A DNA stretch of 64,000 nucleotides from Sphingorhabdus sp. EL138 (GTDB lineage Bacteria > Pseudomonadota > Alphaproteobacteria > Sphingomonadales > Sphingomonadaceae). The stretch lies in contig NZ_CAMDCK010000006.1 in assembly GCF_945890115.1 (NCBI RefSeq), forward strand, positions 61,792-125,791. The letters are read 5' to 3'. The notes under the pieces were generated by a model, which was given only the letters and a program-made list of their open reading frames with translations, was not told the origin of the DNA and made no database searches. The translations under genes were made by a program, and so were the position numbers. Positions 16,766-25,259 of the stretch are shown piece by piece. Positions within the stretch are counted from its first letter, which is position 1; each line of letters opens with the position of its first letter.

Positions 16766-17458
16766 ATGTTCGATGCACCATCCGAAGTTATCACCGCTGC
16801 AACAGGCGACGCCCCTGCGCTGCGCCGTCGTGGACGCCCTGCGGTTGATACAGCGCATGCGATTGATGAATCGGTTTTCCTTGCCGCAGCATTCTCGATG
16901 TTTGCAGAACGCGGTTATGATGCGACCACATTGCGCGAACTGGCCCGTGACCTAGGCGTCAGCCACAATCTTCTCAACGTTCGCTTCGGCCTGAAAGCCA
17001 ATTTGTGGAGAGCCGCTGTCGATTGGCGGATGGTTGAAGCCTCTACCTCCGTCGTCGCTGCATTTGACGGGGAAGGTGACGCCGAACAACGATTGCGCGA
17101 TCTGGTCCGACGCTTTTGCGAATGGGCTACCGAAAACCGAGATATCGTCGCTATCAGCTATCATGAGGGGCAACGCGATAGCTGGCGGCTCGAATATATC
17201 GTGCAGACGTTCATCCGTCCGTTTCAGGTCCGGCTCGACGCGCTGATCGATGAAGTGCGCGCGGTGCGACCGGTGCATGCGTTATCGACAACCGCGCTGA
17301 TGGCGTTGTTAGTGCAGGGCGTCGGCTTTTATTTCGCGGCGAGGCCGTTGCAGCTCAGGTTGGGTGAAACCGCCGATGCCTCGCACGAGACAGCGCTCAT
17401 TCAAGCACGTCAGTTCGCAGATTTTCTGATTGGCGGTCTACTGACGACCGGCGTCTAG
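16766..17458 (+). CDS. TetR-family transcriptional regulator
   Basis: A 230-residue regulator. The N-terminal RRRGRPAVDT tail leads to a helix-turn-helix at about residues 35-80 (LAAAFSMFAERGYDATTLRE then LARDLGVSHNLLNVRFG). The C-terminal ligand domain is helical and ends with GVGFYFAARPLQLRLGE. It is divergent from the Rieske oxygenase operon and convergent with an LLM gene, with stops overlapping by four bases. The palindrome in its promoter makes it the likely local repressor for the oxygenase/LLM genes. The inducer is unknown. Confidence 0.88.
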   Translation: MFDAPSEVITAATGDAPALRRRGRPAVDTAHAIDESVFLAAAFSMFAERGYDATTLRELARDLGVSHNLLNVRFGLKANLWRAAVDWRMVEASTSVVAAFDGEGDAEQRLRDLVRRFCEWATENRDIVAISYHEGQRDSWRLEYIVQTFIRPFQVRLDALIDEVRAVRPVHALSTTALMALLVQGVGFYFAARPLQLRLGETADASHETALIQARQFADFLIGGLLTTGV

Positions 17459-18474
17459 ACATAATACAGGTTGGCGATGCGCTTCCGGTAAATTGCTGCC
17501 TTTTCGGGTTCGATCCCAAATTGCGGGACAACCGGAGTAATCGCATCGGCATATTGCGCGCGTTCAGCGACTTGCTCCTGCACCTCAGCGGCTGATCCCA
17601 GAATTGTGATTGCCGTGATCATTTCGTCAGGGCAGGCCTTCGCCATTGCATCGTAATCCTGAATAGCAAATGCCGCCTGAATTGCTTCAGCCTCTTTGCC
17701 AAAACCGATTTCGGCGAAGTAGCGAAGATATTGCGGCGACTGCGTATAGAAAGCGATGTTGGTTCGCGCATCGGCAATGGCTTCTGCGCGATTATCGTTA
17801 ATGACGGTGAAAATCATCAGGTTGATCGTGACGTCGGTGCGCTTTCGGCCAGCTTTATTGAGACCCAAAGCCAAGGATTGACCAACTCTGTCGCGAAGCC
17901 ATGCTGTGGTCCAAAGCGGGTGACCGAGTAAGCCGTCAGCAATTGCGCCCGCTTGTTCACACGCCTTTTCAAACACCGCAGGCAGGTAAATTGGAATCGC
18001 GGACCTTCGCGCTGGGCGCACCAACCGGAAATGCGAAAGGTCGAGCGTGTTATACTCGCCTTCAAGCCGCTTTAGTTCGCCCGTATGGCCCTGTTCAATT
18101 ACGGCGCGGACTTGGCCGACGATTTCCCGCATATGCTTCAGCGGCTTGCCGTAGGGCATACCAAAGCTGCCCTCGATCTGGCTTTCCGCGCTTGATCCCA
18201 AACCCAGAACGACACGGCCATCGCTGATGTGATCGAGGTCGATGGCGCTACAGGCGGTCTCTAGCGGACTGCGCGTAAAGGCAAGCGCGATGCCGGTTCC
18301 GAGCTTGATCCGTGTCGTGACCGCTGCCGCTGCGGCAAGGGTAGTGAAAGGCGCGCCAAAGATTTGCGGCGCCCACACGCCTTCAACGCCTGCGGCCTCC
18401 CAGGATTGGACGAGTGGCACCAGCTCGCTTGCCGGCAATACCGGCAGCTCGGCCCAAACGGGTGTCCTTGGCAT
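17455..18474 (-). CDS. LLM-class F420-dependent oxidoreductase
   Basis: A 339-residue luciferase-like protein. Visible are ELVPLVQSWEAAGVEGVWAP, TTRIKLGTGIALAFTRSP, the HISDGRVVLGLGSSAESQ segment and SAIPIYLPAVFEKACEQAG. It is closest in this window to the LLM protein at 13623. It is coupled to the ferredoxin gene (start 18474 shares the base where the ferredoxin stop ends). It is the last gene of the sulfotransferase-ferredoxin-LLM operon. F420H2 dependence is inferred. Confidence 0.83.
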   Translation of the reverse strand: MPRTPVWAELPVLPASELVPLVQSWEAAGVEGVWAPQIFGAPFTTLAAAAAVTTRIKLGTGIALAFTRSPLETACSAIDLDHISDGRVVLGLGSSAESQIEGSFGMPYGKPLKHMREIVGQVRAVIEQGHTGELKRLEGEYNTLDLSHFRLVRPARRSAIPIYLPAVFEKACEQAGAIADGLLGHPLWTTAWLRDRVGQSLALGLNKAGRKRTDVTINLMIFTVINDNRAEAIADARTNIAFYTQSPQYLRYFAEIGFGKEAEAIQAAFAIQDYDAMAKACPDEMITAITILGSAAEVQEQVAERAQYADAITPVVPQFGIEPEKAAIYRKRIANLYYV

Positions 18475-18791
18475 CAGTCTTCCTGTGCAATTGTGATGAC
18501 AGCTCCTTTAAGCGCGTCGGTGACCGGGATTTGGCAACTCAGCCGGCTATTGGCGTTGCGGTGCTCCGAACTGTCGAGCAAATCATCTTCATCGGGACTG
18601 ACCGGGACCAATTTTGCCAGGGTCGCGTCGTCGATATGGACATGGCAGGTGGCGCAAGAACAGCAGCCGCCGCAAAGTGCAAGCAACTCGTCGAAACCTT
18701 CATCGCGAAGTGCTTCCATAAGCGACAGACCCTCCGTTGCGGTGAACTCTTTTTCGCTACCGTCGCGCTTGACGACCTTAATTTGTGTCAC
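18474..18791 (-). CDS. [2Fe-2S] ferredoxin, adrenodoxin/putidaredoxin type
   Basis: A 105-residue electron carrier. The cluster ligands are C40, C46 and C49 ([10 protein letters not shown], i.e. C-x5-C-x2-C) and C86 in RLSCQI, the pattern of vertebrate-type bacterial ferredoxins that serve P450s and Rieske oxygenases. Two extra cysteines (C43, C44) sit inside the loop. An acidic stretch [12 protein letters not shown] matches the partner-recognition helix. It likely feeds the split Rieske oxygenase 2 kb away or the P450 at 36676. The cognate reductase may be the gene disrupted at 63353. Confidence 0.92.
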   Translation of the reverse strand: MTQIKVVKRDGSEKEFTATEGLSLMEALRDEGFDELLALCGGCCSCATCHVHIDDATLAKLVPVSPDEDDLLDSSEHRNANSRLSCQIPVTDALKGAVITIAQED

Positions 18792-18815
18792 GGTATTTGC
18801 TCCTTAAAAATCAGG

Positions 18816-20087
18816 TTATTTGACTTCCTTTTGAACCGGGAACCGGTCGAAATAGAATTGAAATTGGCTCCGGATATCCGCTGCCGCGATGTCAAAATCG
18901 CGTTCCAGATTGAACACGACGCGTCCTTTGACGCCGGGGTCATTGTCGGCATGATATTGGTGCAATGTAGCCAGTGTCGCGGCGTCCAAAGGCATATCTG
19001 CCTTTGCGTATATTTCAGCGAGGATTGGATTGGGGTCCTTGATCCATTCGTGAAAATACACATCGACCGTTTGTTCAGGCGGCAGGATGTGGTGATCGCG
19101 AACGCATCGTTCGAGCAAGGTTTTGTAGCGATCGATCCAATAGCCTTTGGACTCTTCAGGATCTGATTTCGTTCGCAACACCCGGGACGCGTAGAGCGCC
19201 ATAGACAGCGACGAGCGGATCGAACCCACCGGGTCGCGGTGGGTAATAACATAAGTGGCGTCAGGGAACGTTGCGCGCAGGGCGGGCAATTGCTCCATAT
19301 GCTGCGGGCATTTTATCACCCAGCGGTTTGGGCCTTTAAGGAAGGTCAGAACCTGCAAGCCTTTTTTGAGGTAGGCGTAAGTGCCGGTCTGATCATGGCT
19401 CAAATAATAGTCCCGCCATTTCGGCACATGCGCCATCCACTCGATCAGATAGGACGAGAAATCGAGCGCCTGAAGCTCGATATCCTCGCTGATATGGTCA
19501 GCGGTGAATTCGTGCATATACGCCATATAGGGCAACAACGCCTCAAACTGCTGCCACCCGGCATCGGCGCGTGTCCAGCGCGGATTCGGATCGGTCGCGG
19601 TTGGCGCGTCGGCGTCGGTTGGGACGGGGGCAATGGCTTCCCACCAAGGCAGTGACCGGAGGCGTGTGTCTGCGGACAGCAACCCGAGCAGATGCGTCGT
19701 CCCTGATCGAGGCGGCCCTGCGACAATGATCGGCCGGTCAATTTCAATGTCGAGAATTTCAGGGTGGCGTTTGCAGATGTCTTCGACGCGAAGCCGGTCG
19801 CTGGCATAGCGAAGGATCATCGTCCAAAGCCCCGCTTTACCGACGGGTGACAAAAATTCATCCTCGTTAATCGCTTCACACCAGATATTCAGCCGCTCGA
19901 CGAAATCCATCGCGCCGAAGTCTGAAAGTCCGGTCTGCGCCTTGGCAGTTTCGAGAAATGTGTTAGTTGAAAAATCGAAGGTCGCTTGCGCTGCCCCGGC
20001 GAGCGCCATTTTCTGGGCATCGCTCAGCACTGGATTGCGCATATCGGTGATGTCGATCACTTCGCCGCTTTTCCCCGATCCGCTCAC
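18816..20087 (-). CDS. Sulfotransferase-fold protein
   Basis: A 423-residue protein with the start taken at GTG 20087, which has a GGGAGAAG site five bases upstream. The PAPS 5'-phosphosulfate loop reads IVAGPPRSGTTHLL. WVIKCPQH and VITHRDPVGSIRSSL match the PAPS 3'-phosphate site. This large bacterial subfamily occurs in steroid, terpene and hydrocarbon gene clusters in actinobacteria and sphingomonads. Whether it sulfonates a substrate is not established. It heads an operon with ferredoxin and LLM genes and is divergent from an SDR. It resembles the sulfotransferase at 25256. Confidence 0.8.
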   Translation of the reverse strand: MSGSGKSGEVIDITDMRNPVLSDAQKMALAGAAQATFDFSTNTFLETAKAQTGLSDFGAMDFVERLNIWCEAINEDEFLSPVGKAGLWTMILRYASDRLRVEDICKRHPEILDIEIDRPIIVAGPPRSGTTHLLGLLSADTRLRSLPWWEAIAPVPTDADAPTATDPNPRWTRADAGWQQFEALLPYMAYMHEFTADHISEDIELQALDFSSYLIEWMAHVPKWRDYYLSHDQTGTYAYLKKGLQVLTFLKGPNRWVIKCPQHMEQLPALRATFPDATYVITHRDPVGSIRSSLSMALYASRVLRTKSDPEESKGYWIDRYKTLLERCVRDHHILPPEQTVDVYFHEWIKDPNPILAEIYAKADMPLDAATLATLHQYHADNDPGVKGRVVFNLERDFDIAAADIRSQFQFYFDRFPVQKEVK

Positions 20088-20226
20088 ATGCTTCTCCCTT
20101 CGTTGCGTCGCTATCAACCGAGATAATTTAACCGCTTGCCCTACCCGAAGATATGCGGCCTGAAAGGGGCAACGGCGTAGCAACAGCAAAACAAATGCCG
20201 GAATGAGAGAGAGGACGCACGCGTCG

Positions 20227-21012
20227 ATGGCCGAAAACCTGTTCGATTTGACCGGCAAGGTTGCATTGGTCACTGGAGCCAATTCGGGCTTGGGCTTCGG
20301 CTTTGCCGAGGCGCTGGCGCGTTCGGGGTGCGACGTCATCGTCTGGGGCCGACGCGCCGATGCCAATGAACGTGCAGCTGAAAAACTGCGGGCTTTTGGC
20401 GGACGAGTGCATGTCGAAAGCGTTGACGTTACAGACGAAGCGAACGTTGTTCGCGGGGTCGAGTCGGCACTGGCGGCAATGGGGCGGATTGATACCGTCG
20501 TCGCCAATGCGGGCATCGCCAATCAGGTGCCTTTCCACGAAATGGATTCCAAAACCTATCACGACTTGTTGAATGTTAATTTGCACGGCTCGGTCTTTAC
20601 GCTGCGCGAGGTTGCCAAGCATATGATCGCGCGCGCCGATGCAGGCGACCCCGGCGGTTCGATGATATTGTGCGGCAGCGGTTCGATTTTTCAAGGCGTG
20701 CCGACGATGGCGCATTATGCGATTGCCAAAGGCGCGCTTAATTCTCTGGCCAAAACGTTGGCCTCGGAATTGGGACCAAAAGGCGTGCGCTGCAACGTCA
20801 TCGCGCCGGGCTTCATCATCACCGAAATGACAATGGCGGACCCTGCGATTGGCAAAATGATTGCCGACATGGTCGCCGCCAAAGCGCCGCTGGGTAGAGC
20901 TGGCAATCCCGACGATCTTTGGGGCGCAGTCGTTTATCTCGCCAGTGATCTTTCACGCTACCACACCGGTGATACGCTCATCATCGATGGCGGCAAGATT
21001 GCGAATAACTGA
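20227..21012 (+). CDS. SDR-family oxidoreductase
   Basis: A 261-residue classical SDR. The cofactor site is TGANSGLGFGFA, the GRRADANERA segment after beta-2 suggests NADP, the NAGIA turn is present and the active site is YAIAK. The start ATG at 20227 is chosen because the purine-rich GAGAGAGGA lies 11 bases upstream; an in-frame ATG at 20203 would hide that site. It is the first gene of the long + operon to 28977. Its stop overlaps the VOC gene start (TGATG). Confidence 0.85.
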   Translation: MAENLFDLTGKVALVTGANSGLGFGFAEALARSGCDVIVWGRRADANERAAEKLRAFGGRVHVESVDVTDEANVVRGVESALAAMGRIDTVVANAGIANQVPFHEMDSKTYHDLLNVNLHGSVFTLREVAKHMIARADAGDPGGSMILCGSGSIFQGVPTMAHYAIAKGALNSLAKTLASELGPKGVRCNVIAPGFIITEMTMADPAIGKMIADMVAAKAPLGRAGNPDDLWGAVVYLASDLSRYHTGDTLIIDGGKIANN

Positions 21013-21524
21013 TGTTTGCTAGGCCCGCCGCAATTTATAGTCAGACCGCCTATGTCACCAATGACATGGAGCAGGCGCTGGTTGTGTTCCGCGATCAATA
21101 TGATGTGCCGTCATTCTATGTTTTTGCCAATGATGCGCCGGGAATGGTGCAGTCGGACGGCGCGCAGCTCAAGATCGCGCTGGCACTGGTCGGCGGCGTT
21201 GAAATCGAATTAATCGAGCCGCAAGGCGATACCGCACCGATGTTTAGCGCCCCTTTGCCAAGCGACGGCAGTTTCGCGATCCGCTTTCATCATGTCGCGT
21301 ACCGCGTTGAAGGCGACCTGTCGGATTTCGAAGCGCATATGGCGAGCATCGATTCCGAAAAACATCCCGTGATTTGGTCGGGCAGTCTGGGCGATATGAT
21401 GCGCTTTGCCTATACTGACGAACGGGCGCTGCTTGGCCATTATGTCGAACATGTTTGGATGCACGCCGATTTGCGCGCGCAGATATCCGGAGCGATTCCG
21501 GTATATCCCGCGGTGAAAGATTGA
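21012..21524 (+). CDS. VOC/glyoxalase-fold protein
   Basis: A 170-residue single-domain VOC-superfamily protein (glyoxalase-like). It opens with an IYSQTAYVTNDMEQALVVFR strand-helix, has GGVEIELIEPQGD near the middle, HHVAYRV, and ends with a metal-ligand-like GHYVEHVW. VOC enzymes are metal-dependent isomerases, epimerases and dioxygenases. It resembles methylmalonyl-CoA-epimerase-type members more than extradiol dioxygenases, but no reaction is assignable. It is the second gene of the long operon, overlapping the SDR before it. Confidence 0.75.
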   Translation: MFARPAAIYSQTAYVTNDMEQALVVFRDQYDVPSFYVFANDAPGMVQSDGAQLKIALALVGGVEIELIEPQGDTAPMFSAPLPSDGSFAIRFHHVAYRVEGDLSDFEAHMASIDSEKHPVIWSGSLGDMMRFAYTDERALLGHYVEHVWMHADLRAQISGAIPVYPAVKD

Positions 21525-21527
21525 CTG

Positions 21528-22322
21528 ATGACTGACCAGCTAACGCGTCTTAACTTCCGCGATATTGGCGGTTTGCCGACCGAAGCAGGCGGTTTCGTGC
21601 GGTCAGGTATCTTCTACCGGACCGAGGGGCCGAAGAATTTTGTCGGTCAACATCTTGAGGATTTGAAGGCGCTCGGCGTTCGCGCGATCTTTGACCTACG
21701 TTCAGACGGCGAGCGCGAACGCGATCCGCATGATTGGCATGACGATGATTGCCAGTGGCTTGCGCTCGATATGAATACAGACTTGCGCGCGGCGGATACC
21801 ACCGAATGGGAACGGCTGCGCGATGATCCCGATCCAGCACTCAGCCAGCTTGTCATGAGCCAGAATTATGCGGCGATGCCGGGTGCATTACTGCCGCACT
21901 GGTCGACGCTTGCGAAAACGCTGTTGGACGGTGCGGTACCTGCGATTATCAACTGTACGGCGGGCAAGGACCGCACCGGAGTTGCGGTTGGGCTGTTGCT
22001 AAAAACCGTGGGAGTCACGCGCGATGCGATTCTTGCGGACTATTTGAAGTCCGATATTTTCGGCAAAAACATGGTCCTGCAAGGCTCAATCGAGCAGGGC
22101 TTTATGGAGAGCTTTGGGTTCATGCCCAACCAAGCGGCAGTTGATGCGCTTATTGGAGTTGATGTGGCCTATCTCTTGGCTTCGCTTGATCAGATAGATG
22201 CACAATGGGGCGGAATCGAAGGATATTGCGATGCGGCTGGTGTGACGGCTCCGATGCGAACCGAGTTATCGCGTTTGCTGACAACTGACATAGATATATC
22301 GAAACATGAGAGGGAAATATAA
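21528..22322 (+). CDS. Tyrosine-phosphatase-family protein (Y_phosphatase3)
   Basis: A 264-residue protein with NFRDIGGLPTEAGGFVRSG at the N-terminus and the phosphatase loop C143-TAGKD-R149 (NCTAGKDRTGVAVG), the CX5R signature. These bacterial dual-specificity-like phosphatases often act on phosphoinositides, phosphoproteins or small phosphoesters. An enzyme of this type inside a catabolic operon with APH-fold phosphotransferases elsewhere in the locus is curious. The start is three bases after the VOC stop. The stop TAA shares one base with the next ATG (TAATG). Confidence 0.85.
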   Translation: MTDQLTRLNFRDIGGLPTEAGGFVRSGIFYRTEGPKNFVGQHLEDLKALGVRAIFDLRSDGERERDPHDWHDDDCQWLALDMNTDLRAADTTEWERLRDDPDPALSQLVMSQNYAAMPGALLPHWSTLAKTLLDGAVPAIINCTAGKDRTGVAVGLLLKTVGVTRDAILADYLKSDIFGKNMVLQGSIEQGFMESFGFMPNQAAVDALIGVDVAYLLASLDQIDAQWGGIEGYCDAAGVTAPMRTELSRLLTTDIDISKHEREI

Positions 22323-23191
22323 TGGCGAACGCATTTTCAACGGGCGGCGTGATTGGATTAGGTGGTATTGGCGGCGGCGTGGCCAAATGCCTACAACGGT
22401 CTGGTCAATTGAGTGCTATTTATGATGTACGCGCCGAATCAGCCGACAACGTTCCAGGTGCCCCAGTCATGTCGAAAAGTCCGCGCGAATTGGCAGCTGC
22501 ATCGGATTGCGTGTTGATCGCGGTGTTGAATGGAGCGCAGACAATCGCGGTGTTGTCCGGCCCCGATGGTGTGCTTGCCGCGAATAAGCCAGGCCAGATG
22601 GTCATTTTGCTCTCTACGATTTCGATGACCGACCTCGAAACCTCGCAAAAGCTGTGCGCTGATGCAGGCGTTATCTTGCTAGATTGCGGCGTCACGGGCG
22701 GTCCCAAGTCGGGCGAAAATGGCCTGATCTGTCTGGCAGGAGGCAGCGATGTAGATATGGCAGCAGCCAAGCCGATATTTGATGGCTTTGCAGGGTCGGT
22801 GATCCATATGGGCGGTCCTGGCACCGGAATGGCCGCCAAGATTGCACGCAACACAACGTTTTTTGGTTGTATGCGCGCCGGATATGAAGGTGCCGTTATT
22901 GCGCGCAATTACGGTGTCGATCTGAACCAACTGCGCATGGCGTTGTCCGGCGACGCCGATTCTGGTGGTGGCCTTGAAGGCGCATTGTCGATGGTCGTTC
23001 GGCCCGATCCCGCGGGTAACGATCAGGAAACCGGTGTTCGCAATTATTTCATGGGCCTGATGCTCAAAGACCTTGAGGTGGCCATTGAGGAAGCGGCAAA
23101 GTTTGGCGCGCGGCTGCTCATGGTTGAATTGATCCGCGACAATGCGCTGTCGACATCCGGTTTGGAACATCCATTGGGCCAACCGCTATAA
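22322..23191 (+). CDS. 3-hydroxyisobutyrate-dehydrogenase-family NAD(P) oxidoreductase
   Basis: A 289-residue beta-hydroxyacid dehydrogenase. The Rossmann motif GLGGIGGGVA is near residue 12, the substrate loop DCGVTGGPKSGENG is at about 120, and the catalytic Lys lies in GPGTGMAAKIARN. The family oxidises 3-hydroxy acids such as 3-hydroxyisobutyrate or tartronate semialdehyde precursors, or reduces short imines and aldehydes. It overlaps the phosphatase gene by one base. The substrate is unknown. Confidence 0.83.
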   Translation: MANAFSTGGVIGLGGIGGGVAKCLQRSGQLSAIYDVRAESADNVPGAPVMSKSPRELAAASDCVLIAVLNGAQTIAVLSGPDGVLAANKPGQMVILLSTISMTDLETSQKLCADAGVILLDCGVTGGPKSGENGLICLAGGSDVDMAAAKPIFDGFAGSVIHMGGPGTGMAAKIARNTTFFGCMRAGYEGAVIARNYGVDLNQLRMALSGDADSGGGLEGALSMVVRPDPAGNDQETGVRNYFMGLMLKDLEVAIEEAAKFGARLLMVELIRDNALSTSGLEHPLGQPL

Positions 23192-23213
23192 CACCTGATT
23201 AAAGGATATAAAA

Positions 23214-23600
23214 ATGAACGAACAAGATTGGGACAAGGGTCTCGAAATTTTTGATGCAGTTTATGGCCCCGGCGCGTCAGGAATGACCACGCCGTTCAAA
23301 CATAAACGCTTCAATCAAGAGATTGTAGGCAACCAGTTCGCAAACCTATGGGGAGATCCCGCGATGTCGATCCGGGAGAAGCGGCTGATGGTGCTTGGCG
23401 CGACTGCGATGCTCGGCCGCGCAGACCTGGTCGAAATCCAGATGACGGGCGCGCTTATAAATGGCGAGTTTACCGATGAACAACTTGACCTGATTCCGCA
23501 TTTCCTTCTGTTCTACGCAGGTGCTGGCAACACCACCGCATTGTTTCGTGGAATTGAAGCAGCCAGAGCGAAGGTGGCGGAGATGAAAAAGGATGCGTGA
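23214..23600 (+). CDS. Carboxymuconolactone-decarboxylase-family protein
   Basis: A 128-residue all-helical protein of the CMD/AhpD-like family: REKRLMVLGATAMLGRADLVEIQM then GALINGEFTDEQLDLIPHFLLFYAG. The CxxC of AhpD is absent, so peroxidatic activity is unlikely and a lactone decarboxylase or hydrolase-like role fits better. Relatives are common in aromatic and alicyclic degradation clusters. The ATG at 23214 has an AAAGGA site. It overlaps the following SDR by eight bases. Confidence 0.78.
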   Translation: MNEQDWDKGLEIFDAVYGPGASGMTTPFKHKRFNQEIVGNQFANLWGDPAMSIREKRLMVLGATAMLGRADLVEIQMTGALINGEFTDEQLDLIPHFLLFYAGAGNTTALFRGIEAARAKVAEMKKDA

Positions 23601-24420
23601 TCTTGCGCGCCTGCCGCTTGACGGAACTGCCTTTGCGGCAAAATACGGACCGTGGGCCGTTATCGCAGGTGCATCCGAAGGTACTGGGTCGTGCTATGCA
23701 GAGGAACTGGCGGCGATGGGGATCAACCTCGTGCTCGTCTCGCGCCGCAAGGATGCGCTTGACGCTCTTGGCGACCGGTTGAAGGCAGAACACGGCGTAG
23801 ACTATCGCTCTGTGTCACAGGATCTGACTGCGACCGACGCGGGCGCGTCGCTGCTCGCGGCAACTGCGGACCTTGATATTGGCTTGTATATTTCAAACGC
23901 TGGCGCCGACGGCGCTGGTAACAGTTTTTTGGACACTGAAACCGAGCGGTCACACCGGTTGGTGCGCATGAACATCGGCACGTTAATTGAAACCACGCAT
24001 GGTTTCGGCAACCGGTTTCGTGCGCGCGGCGGTGGCGGGATATTGATCATGGCATCGGGTGCGGGGCTAGGCGGTCAACCGATGCTGGCGATGTATGCCG
24101 GTACAAAGGCGTTCGAGATATGTTTTGCTGAATCGCTTTGGGGCGAGCTGGGCGATGCGGATATCGACGTGATTGCGATTGCCGCGCCACTCATGAACAC
24201 GCCAACGTTGCAGCGCGCGACCGAGGGCATGGGCTTCGATCTGAGCATCGCTTACGACCCCGCCGATGTCACACATAATGCCCTAGTCAGCCTTTTTGCA
24301 GGCAAGCCTGTGCTGATTGTACCTGACGGTCCCGGCGAAGAGAATTTGCCCGCAGTTGAAGCGGCGCGGATCGAGCGGGCTGCTGCGTTCAAGCAATGGG
24401 CAAAAGCCTACACCGGTTAA
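23593..24420 (+). CDS. SDR-family oxidoreductase
   Basis: A 275-residue SDR with a non-standard N-terminal extension (FAAKYGPWAVIAG) before the cofactor motif GASEGTGSCYA. SRRKDAL after beta-2 points to NADP, and the active site is YAGTK. The pattern resembles the 17-beta-HSD12/retinol-dehydrogenase-like SDRs. It overlaps the CMD-family gene and is followed 35 bases later by another SDR. Confidence 0.82.
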   Translation: MRDLARLPLDGTAFAAKYGPWAVIAGASEGTGSCYAEELAAMGINLVLVSRRKDALDALGDRLKAEHGVDYRSVSQDLTATDAGASLLAATADLDIGLYISNAGADGAGNSFLDTETERSHRLVRMNIGTLIETTHGFGNRFRARGGGGILIMASGAGLGGQPMLAMYAGTKAFEICFAESLWGELGDADIDVIAIAAPLMNTPTLQRATEGMGFDLSIAYDPADVTHNALVSLFAGKPVLIVPDGPGEENLPAVEAARIERAAAFKQWAKAYTG

Positions 24421-24455
24421 ATACGGATAACAGTGAAGACCTTAGGAGAGGCGCC

Positions 24456-25259
24456 ATGGAAAGACTTCAAGGCAAAGTTGCCATCGTAACGGGCGGCGGC
24501 GGCGGCATAGGTTCCGCAGTCGTGCGCCGCTTTGTATCCGAAGGGGCAAAGGTCGCCGTTGCCGACGTATTTGCTGACTCTGCAAAAGCCGTTGCCGAAC
24601 CGCTCGGTGATGCCGCCATCGCGGTGCAGTTCGATGCGTCTGATCCGGCCTCAGTTGAGGCAATGGTGGAAAAGACCGTCGAGCATTTCGGACGGCTTGA
24701 CATTCTCCATAACAACGCCGCGATGACCGATCCCGTCAAATCGCAGCAGGATACCGATGCAGTGACGATTCCGCTCGAAATCTGGGACGAGATTATCGAC
24801 GTCAACCTGCGCGGTTATTTGCTTGGGTGCAAATATGCGATCCCGCACATGATTTCGGGCGGTGGTGGGTCGATCATCAACACCGCGTCAAATAGCGGCA
24901 GTGCAGGTGATCTCGCGCGTATTGCTTATGGTGCCTCCAAGGGTGCGATCATTACGATGACCAAATATATCGCGACGCAACACGGCCTGCAAAACATCCG
25001 CTGCAACTCGGTCGCACCCGGCGTGGTCTTGACCGAGGCTTTGAGCAAAACAGTTCCGGGGCTCGCCGATATTATCAAGCGGCATATCTTGACGCCCGAA
25101 TTCGGGGTTCCCGATGATATCGCAGCACTCGTCGCGTTCCTTGCCTCGGATGAAAGCCGCTACATTACCGGCGAGAATATCTCGATCTCGGGTGGCGGCC
25201 TTTCGCACCAGCCACATTATGCCGACCTGATGGACTTCATGGCGCAGGCGATGAAATGA
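24456..25259 (+). CDS. SDR-family oxidoreductase
   Basis: A 267-residue classical SDR. The motifs are TGGGGGIGSA, NNAAM and YGASK. VADVF after beta-2 suggests NAD. The start at 24456 follows AGGAGAGG. It ends in SHQPHYADLMDFMAQA, nearly the same tail as the SDR at 6623, and resembles the one at 28974. The three are clear paralogues, likely acting on related hydroxy/keto intermediates. Its stop overlaps the sulfotransferase start (ATGA). Confidence 0.86.
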   Translation: MERLQGKVAIVTGGGGGIGSAVVRRFVSEGAKVAVADVFADSAKAVAEPLGDAAIAVQFDASDPASVEAMVEKTVEHFGRLDILHNNAAMTDPVKSQQDTDAVTIPLEIWDEIIDVNLRGYLLGCKYAIPHMISGGGGSIINTASNSGSAGDLARIAYGASKGAIITMTKYIATQHGLQNIRCNSVAPGVVLTEALSKTVPGLADIIKRHILTPEFGVPDDIAALVAFLASDESRYITGENISISGGGLSHQPHYADLMDFMAQAMK

